Below are positions 49,801 to 58,800 of a DNA stretch of 64,000 nucleotides, piece after piece. Origin of the DNA: Rugalucina vietnamica (taxonomy: Eukaryota > Mollusca > Bivalvia > Lucinida > Lucinidae); the NCBI GenBank assembly GCA_964017185.1, contig OZ024876.1, positions 12,463,726 to 12,527,725 of the forward strand, in the 5' to 3' direction. Positions within the stretch are counted from its first letter, which is position 1. Every line of letters begins with the position of its first letter. The notes under the pieces are model-generated. The model was not told the DNA's origin and searched no databases. It was given only the letters and a program-made list of their open reading frames with translations. Position numbers and translations under genes: made by a program.

Positions 49801-52800
49801 TAAAGAAAAAAACTTGTGATTTTCTCCCAATATCATCGTTACCAAACGTTTTCCAAAAAGATGAGAAAAAGTCCTGCATGATGTAGTCCTGCTTGATGTA
49901 CACGTATATAATCAGAAATCCTGGGCCAACCATAGCCAAATTTAATATGAAGCTTCGATAGATAGGAAAAGGGAGCTCATGTGTTTATAAATAAACCAGG
50001 TCTATGGTGACCAATATACATTTTGAGGCCATGGTCCAAACCCTTCAAAAATCTTCTTCAGATCCAGTGAACCAATTTCAGTGAAACCTGGCCTGAAACA
50101 TTGGATATTAGAGAAATACAGTGTGTACATAAATAATTACCTTGTGATGACCTTGATCTATTTTATGGCAAGGTCAAAGTAGGTCGGCTATGCATTTGAA
50201 TGGGGGAACTATTAAAAATATCATTTGAAGTGCAAACACTTGCAGGAAATGTGCAAGTGGACAGAAGACTATGATTCTGAAAAAAAATGGACCTCAGGGT
50301 TTAGTCTGCCCTTGCTGTGGGACTGTATGCTTGTACATGACAAGAATATTAAAGTATGAACTATTGGTGTATATACCAGATCTTGAGCGTTAACAGGTCC
50401 TCTGGTTTGTATTTTTGCTCCAAAAACATACTAGTCGTATATATTATGTACAGCCCAGTTTTACTATAGTTTGGTAAAGTGGATGTAAGGGAATGATTAC
50501 ATGGACATGATAGCCTGATGTATGGGCTTTTTAAGCAGAACCATGGGCTAATATTTTCCTAAAACAATGGTATTATGCAAGCCTTATTTCCCTTAGAGAG
50601 ATTTTCAATGAGGGTTATCTGCCCTTTCTTGCTATTTTTGGTAGAATTCATGATCACCAGTAGATGAGCAGACAAATGTGCATTTTGATGATAAGCTGTT
50701 CTTGCTTCCAAACCATTGAGTCTGACAAAGTCAGCTTTATATTTACACAGAAGATGTAAAAAACGGCTTAATAATTCAGTTGTAGTTAATAGACAGAAAA
50801 CTTTATTGAAAACATAGGTGCAGACTTGTGCACCCGAACGGAATGTTTTGGCGATAGGGCGTAAAATATGTTTTCCATGCGAAAAAGGAGCAGAAATCAT
50901 AATTTGCCCCATAAGTTGAAAAGCAATGAGTTTTTCTGGGCGAAATGTGCGTGTCTGCATTAGATTTTCCTTTTAAAAGTATCTAATGTAACACCTATCC
51001 ACCTTCTATCGGTTTAAGACCCCCCCTGTATTTTAATATATTATTACTATTTGTTCCAAGGTGATACTTCTAATTGTTTTATGTTTTGGTGTTGAATTTT
51101 TGTGCAGTTTGCACATTATTTACATGTTCATATTTTAAATTAAAGACCTACTTCTGAAGAAGCTAAAAGGCGTACCACTGTTTATTTGGTTAGTGACCCC
51201 TAATGGTGCAATGTGGTCCATAGATCAAAGAACTGTCATAATGAGGTGATTATCACATCTCTGCAGGAGGGCATAAAGAGGCCCCTAAAGGATAATACCT
51301 GTAGTTCCACTGTTTATTGATTTTATGGTCCCTGATAACCTGTGCAGTAAAACTGCCTCCCTCTGCAATAAATATTGATTTTCCTGTTTTGGCCCCTACC
51401 TGTATTCTGAGTCATTGTCAGGGCACTAGGTTTTCTAATGCTTTGTCTCTTATCTAATGACCCTCAATAGACATGGAAATAGGTCTTTAAGTTCAGGTAA
51501 CTGAATGGCTTCCTATTGGAAAATAGCTGCTCGCTCAGCCTACGATATGTTCTCTTAGTATAAATACCTGATTGTCAATTAAGTTTTTTCCCACCTCGGT
51601 TTTTGGAGTCGGAAATTCTTTCTGATTGCTTCATTTCCTTATCATCGCTACTTTTGGAATCAAACTTTTGTACTGTTTGAACCTTATGTACGTTTTCATA
51701 TTTTTATTTGAGTTCGGGAAACTGAGTGGCCGCCTATTGGGAAATAGCTGCTCACTTGGCTTACGATATTTTTTCTAAGTATAAGTGCCTAATTGTCAAT
51801 TTAGTTTTTCCCACCTCGGTTTTTGGAGTGAAAATTTCTTTCTGATTGCGCCTTTGCCTGATCATTTCCTACTTGTACCTTTTTGCCTTCTTAATTCTTT
51901 GCAGTAACAAGGACAACCATAATATCTCAGATGAGTTCAAAATTCAGCCAGATTCGACTACAGACTGAGGCATTTCTGAGGGTCCTGAAAATATCCATCG
52001 ACTTATAATGGGATAAATGTTTTGGCCACTCTAGTACCTTTGGTTTTCAACAGACCTTCTTCATTCTAGCAGGAAGAAAAGACTACTATAATGTCTCAGA
52101 TTGTTTCAAATTCCGACCAGATCCGACCTCTGAAAGCAGAGTTTGCTTCCTGTGGGTGTTTGAAGAATGGCTTTTAAGTATTGTGGCCACTCTGGCGTCT
52201 TCATTTTTGATAGGATCTTCCTCATTCTTGGCAATAACAAGGACAACGTTGTTTTCTGTCCTTGAGTGTCTGAAAAAAAAAACAAAAAAAAACACAAAAA
52301 AACAAGCCCTCATACAGTTAACATCAGCGTGGCTACTTGTTTCGACCATACTAGTAGTTTCAGTTGTTTGAATGTCTCTGGTGAGCGACCATTGCCCTTT
52401 CAGCAACTTGTAAATTTTTTTCAAATGTACTTGATGTTAATGAGCTACATGATGTATGTGTTTTCTCCTTTGAGTATTGTCTAATGTATTTTCAAATCTG
52501 TGCGACTTGCATGCATGTCTGCAGTATTTTACCATAATTTACTATTAATGTAGTTAGTTTCTTAACTATACCTGTTAAGCTTTTTAGACCTCCATATTAT
52601 TGTTCCAAAAAGCACCTTTACCCCTTTTCTATCTGTATCAAAAATTAAAATTCTGTTGAGCAACTAGTCTAGGAGCTCTTCTATGGGTAATATTTGCAAA
52701 GATGACATGATTGTTTTTGCATTACTTCATCACACCCTTTAGGTGTTTTCGTTTGTTTTGCTGTTGTTGTTTTTTGTCCCAATCAACAATTTTCAGTCAT

Positions 52801-55800
52801 GTCGGAATGGAGCCACTCCTTCATGGGTATAATCTATTAGGGAACAAATGTGTCTTCTCAAGGTTTAGGACACATTACGGCACTCAAGTGGGGTACGAAC
52901 CTACAACCTTTCTATTGGAAGTCTGACGCTGTACCTGTACGCCACTGCCTCCCTGTTTTTAAGATAGAGATTCCAAATAGTTTATGAAAACATTGGAACA
53001 AATACCGTATTCATTCTAATTAGAGCACAAGCTCCAATAAGGGCACACCCTGGTCGTTTCCGAAAAACGTGCATAAGCGCACACTGCTCGACCAGCATAT
53101 TGGTTTTTGGACAATGTTTACTACAAAAATAACGTATCAACCACATTAAAACTTAACCTTAAATGGTCAAACATTAGTTTGAAACGGTTTGAACACTTAA
53201 ATGGCATCATCAATGATTATTTTGACATTTTTATTTTATCAGTTAATGTGTTGTTTTGGTTTGTAGTGTGCGCTTATTAGAACGACATTCTTTTACCTTA
53301 ACTTTAAATCATTTTGAAAAATGTACTGTGCGCTAATTAGAAAGAATACGGCCATGCCGGTAAAATACATACATGTAAATATTTTTTCTTAAATAATTTT
53401 TGTTAAAATCGTTTCATCATGGTTTGACACATGTAGTTATTTTGACTTTATGCTTATACACCTGTAGGTGGTACAGACCCTAAAATTGAAATTTGGTTTC
53501 TGGACCGAGGCTTGAGATGGCACTACATAGCAGATTCTTTCATGGCATACTACAGACTAATGATAATGCATCTAGGACTACCCCAGTGGCAGTATGCTTT
53601 CACAGATATAGGACTGAGCCCACAGGCTAAAGTAAGTTTGAATTTCTTTTATTAATAAGTATTATTTCGAAAACATGTCAAAGCAAGGTATAAATATTAA
53701 CGAAACTTCTATTGGCCACCAATATTCACCTGACATTGATTTTTATGCATTTAATAAACTGAAATGCGATTATTATTATTTTTTTATTCAGTTTTACATC
53801 CCTTCCAAGATTATTTCAGCACATATGAGATGGGCCAATCAGTAGGTGGGGTGAAAACGGGAGAACCCCGAGAAAAAACACCTGACACACCCGCAAGCAG
53901 AACTTGTCTCACATGTGGCCAGAGCCGGGCCACACCAGACACAGCGGCGAAATGATCGAGTGATTAAGAAACAGGGCTCTTAACCGCTCGGCCACGGGGG
54001 CCGCCAAAATGCGATTAGCAGTGTACATAATATAAATAATGATCACTAGTAAATCGTTCAATGTCGGTTAATTAGCTCGCCTTCACGAAGCTAAAGTTTT
54101 TCATTAAAGTTTTTAGAAGTCTATATCTCTTGAACATGTTGATGGATCAAGTTGATACTTTGCATGTTGGTAGATATTGGTCTGAAGTTTTATGCAGTAC
54201 CATCGTGGTCCACCCTGGGTGACCGTGAGGTCAAGGTCACGGACTTAGAAATTTTATGTTAAAGTTTTTAGCTCGCCTGTACGAAAGTACAGGAAGAGCT
54301 ATTGCAATCACCCCGGCGTCGGCGTTGGCGTTCGCGTTGCTCAAATGTTAAAGTTTTTGATTAAAGTTTTTATAAGTCTATATCTCTTGAACATGTGGAT
54401 GGATCAAGTTGATACTTTGCATGTTAGTAGATATTGGTCTGAAGTTTTATGCAGTACCATCATGACCCACCCTGGGTGACATTGAGGTCAAGGTCACAGA
54501 CTTAGAAATTTTGTGTTAAAGTTTTTGGTTAAAGTTTTTATAAGTCTATATCTTTTGAACATGTTGATGGATCAAGTTGATACTTTGCATGTGAGTAGAT
54601 ATTGGTCTGAAATTTTATGCAGTTCCATCAAGATCCACCCTGGATGACCTTGAGGTCAAGGTCACATACTTAAAAAAATTGTGTTAAAGTTTTTGGTTAA
54701 AGTCTGTATCTCTTGAACATGTTGATGGATCAAGTTGATACTTTGCATGTTGATAGATATCATTATTGGTCTCAAGTTTTATGCTATGCCATTATGACCC
54801 AATTGGATAACCTTGAGGTCAAGGTCACAGACTTGGAAATTTTTGTGTTAAAGATTTGGTTAAACTTTTTCTAAGTATATATATCAAGTATATATATGTA
54901 TAAAGATGATACTTTGCATGTTTGTAGATATTGGTCTTAACTTTTATGCTGTACCATCACAACCCACCTGAGTGACCTTGGGGTCAAGGTCATGTGTCAT
55001 AGATTTTGATAGATTTATTGGCAAAGAACAAGTCGGGCGAGCTACGCTGTCCTGCGACAGCTCTTATTCATTAAAGATTTAAGAAGTCTATATCTCTTGA
55101 ACATGTTGATGGATCAAGTTGATACTTTGCATCTCTTGAACATGTTGATGGATCAAGTTGATACTTTGCATGTTTGAAGATATTGGTCTGAAATTTTATG
55201 GAGTACCATCATGACCCACCCTGGGTGACTGTGAGGTCAAGGTCACAGATTTAGAAATTTTTGTTGAAGTTTTTCGTTAAAGTTGTTAGAAATCTATATC
55301 TCTTGAACATGTTGATGGATCAAGTTGATACTTTGCATGTTTGTAGATATTGGTCTGAAATTTTATGCTTTTAAGACCCACCTGAGCGACCTTGAGGTCA
55401 AGGTCACGGGTCATAGATTTTGATAAATTTAGTGGCAATGCACAAGTCAGGCGAGCTACGCTGTCCTGTGACAGCTCTTATTTTGATAATGGAGTGCGCG
55501 AATAAATTCAATGGCTCAGCTGTTTGTGTGGCCACGGGTTCGATACCCGTATTGTGTGATTATTTTTAGCTTCACTTCATTTTTTTTTCAATTTTGCATA
55601 GTGTATTTTCTTTTTTTATTACAAAAGTCCTCATGCCACATAAATGACTTTCCAAAACACTACCGGCCCGACAAACAAGGTGTCAAAGCAGGAGATCATT
55701 TTTATCATCTGAGTTGGAAGATAAAGATTTTTGTCATGTTTCATTGACATTTCAGAAAAACAGAGCCGCGGATCTGGGTCATTTGCAGACGATGTTATAT

Positions 55801-58800
55801 TATATTATATAATACACATATTTTGAAAGGTGTTGAAGAAATGTAATCAAGTGAAGACCAAAATGAGCATAGAGAGATCTTCAGTGTTATGCCTCACTTA
55901 TTCTATTTAAAAAGCTCATTTTATCACAGATAAAGTCAAACTAATGACACACATTTTACTGTGTATTATGGTTTGGTTTCGCTTACAGTTCTATATAATT
56001 TTATCGTATAAGTTTCAGGTATAACTAATGTCATTGTCAAGATTTTGAGTGCTTCTTTTCTTTGTACATTATTCACGAGACTCTTATATTTTAGCAATGG
56101 TTTAACATGTATGCTCCCTTGCGGTTTGAGCTGGATACAGAACTGAGTGTGATATCCACTGGGGTGGAGCCCAACATTTCCACGACACAGCTAGATGTTG
56201 GGAAAGTATTCAAAGGCAAAACTGATAAAAAGTAAGTAAACTTGTCACAAAATCATGACGATAAAAAGTAAGGATAGAATGCACATAGATTGTACAATTC
56301 ATATCTTAAATTGTTGAATTTAAAATCCCAACCTGGACACCAGGCTGGAAGTAAAGTACAGTACAAAACATCACCCTTTTAAAACACACACGATGAGCAA
56401 GATGAATAGCTCTTTCCCAGCAAGGTAGCCATCTGGCTAACCTCAACCAGATACAAAAGGGACAAGAACAACTTAGAGGTAGACAAAATAACCAGAAAAC
56501 ATGAAGATAAATCACAGCAGAACCAACTTGGAACGATCAGTAAAGAAATAACTGGATGGTTCAAATTGATTTTCTTTGTTGTGTTAATTGTTTGGTTCTA
56601 AAAGAAGCTTCCCAGCTCCTTAACAAAACATGTCAGCAATGTGATGAAGCAAAAACGAGGACTGAACAGTAATGTTAAAATACCAGGGCAAAAGAAAGTC
56701 AGTTTGAACCCCGGTGGATGAAGAGGTGGGAAAAGTAAATTGACAATTAGGTACTTATACTTAGAAAACATATCGTAAGCCGAATGAGCAGCTATTCCCC
56801 AATAGGCGGCCACTCAGTTACTGGAACTTAAATAAAAAATATGAAAACATACATAAGTTCAAACAGCACAAAAATTCAACTCCAAAAAATAAAACAAATA
56901 AAATGGAACTTTAACAGAAGTATGGCCTTGGAACGATCAGTAATATAAATTTACTGGGGGCTAAATAAATCATGATAAGCGCCATGATGAATAAAAAACG
57001 AGGACCCACAGACTCAGTAAGCTGTCCGACGATGGGGATCTGGTTGTAGTAAGAAAAATTTACATGTATGAGCTGCTGCATCAGAAAAACAACAATTTGC
57101 GTATATCTGGCCCTTTGTTTTTTGCATCGTAGATAATACAGAGCTTTTTCTCATTAAATACACAGTTTTAAGCTTCTTATTATTCACTGTACCAGGTTGT
57201 TGCTTTTTCATGTGAAGTTTGATATTGGTTGTATTTTCCAGGAAGCCTGTTCCAGCGCAGACCCAATCACAACAGTCCCAAAGTTTGAGAAAGAAACCAG
57301 CACTTCCATCAGCTAAGTATGTTACATTTCATAAATCCAATCAGCCAAGTTAGACGAAACTCGTAAGAAAGCCTGTCTTTTACAGTTGTAATACCCCACC
57401 CACGCCGCCAAAACAAAGTTTTAAGGGGTATTTGTTTTCACGCCAGTCTGTTTGTTTATGCATTCGTCCGTGCGTCCGTAAGTCCATAACACTTTTTTTT
57501 TTTTTAATATTTTGAAGACCCATTCATGGAATTTCATGAATTTTCGCAAATCATCTTGATATTTATGAGGCAAATACTTATGTAAAAAAAAAAGATTTAC
57601 TGCTGTGACATCAACTTCATACAGCATTCATACACCATAGACTTTAGGTTCCATGACATCGGACAGCTGTGTCCAAGCCAGGGATTGGGCTTGAGGTCAA
57701 AATCTAGATCATCCTAAAATATTGTTTGTCTCTATTTCTAAATAGATATGACTTAAAAAGATGGTCAGTCATCTTTTAAAGTTGTGACACTGACACGTGT
57801 GTCATAACGTTAAGGATAGTGATTTTGTCTTTACTCCAGTGATTTTGTCTTGTATCTCATCACTCAATTATGTAGATTTCCATACTTCTTAAGATTATGA
57901 GTGAGTATGACCAGACCTTTGATCCCAAAGAACTTATAGGTCACTAAGACCTAAGTTCATGGTTCAGTGATTATGCCTTGTATTTCATCACTCAGTTACT
58001 ATATGAGCATATTTCTTTCACAATATGAGTGAGAATGACCAAGCCTTTGACCCAAAAGAAGTCTTAGGTCAATGTGACCTTATTTCATAGTTCAGTTGTT
58101 TTGCTTTTATCTCAGCACTCATCTGGTATACTTATTTCACAAAATGAGTGAGTGTGACCTTTGACCCCAAAGTCATTATCGGTCACTGTGACCTAATATC
58201 ATGGTTAAGTGTTTTTGTCTTATATCTTAAACTCAGATAGTATATGAGCATACTTTCTTCACAGTATGAGTGAGTATGGCCAGACCTTTGACCCCATAGT
58301 AGTCTTGAGTCAGTGTGACCTAATTCCATGACTCAGTGATTTTGCCTTATATCTAGACACTCAGTTAGTATATTTTCATTCTTCTTTTATATTATGAGTG
58401 AGTATGACCACACTTCTTTTAAAATATAAGTGAGACGTTTGATCCTAAGTAAGTTATAGTCACTATGACCTAATTTCATAGTTCAGTGGTTTTGCCTTAT
58501 AGCATCAAGGCATAAAACTGTATGAGCATGATGCTTTGGAATACATGACGAGTTAGTCCTCATGTCTGACAAAGCCAGAAGAACATGAAGAAGTCGAGCA
58601 CGTTGTCATGCGACAACTCTTATTTCAAAACCTAGGTCATGGGTACACGTGAGAACCGCCTCGCCACGTTAGAACTGCCTCGCCAAGGGGGTTTAACGTG
58701 TTGCTTCCATTTATCAATCTATGTTTTGAGTAAAAAAATAAGAAAAACTCAATTTTTTTCTACAACTTAGAAACAATCTGTTTATTACATTGTCGTGTTC

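Noticed and set aside
50559-50960. 133-codon minus frame
   Set aside because: No domain, compositionally ordinary intron sequence, no splice or start context.
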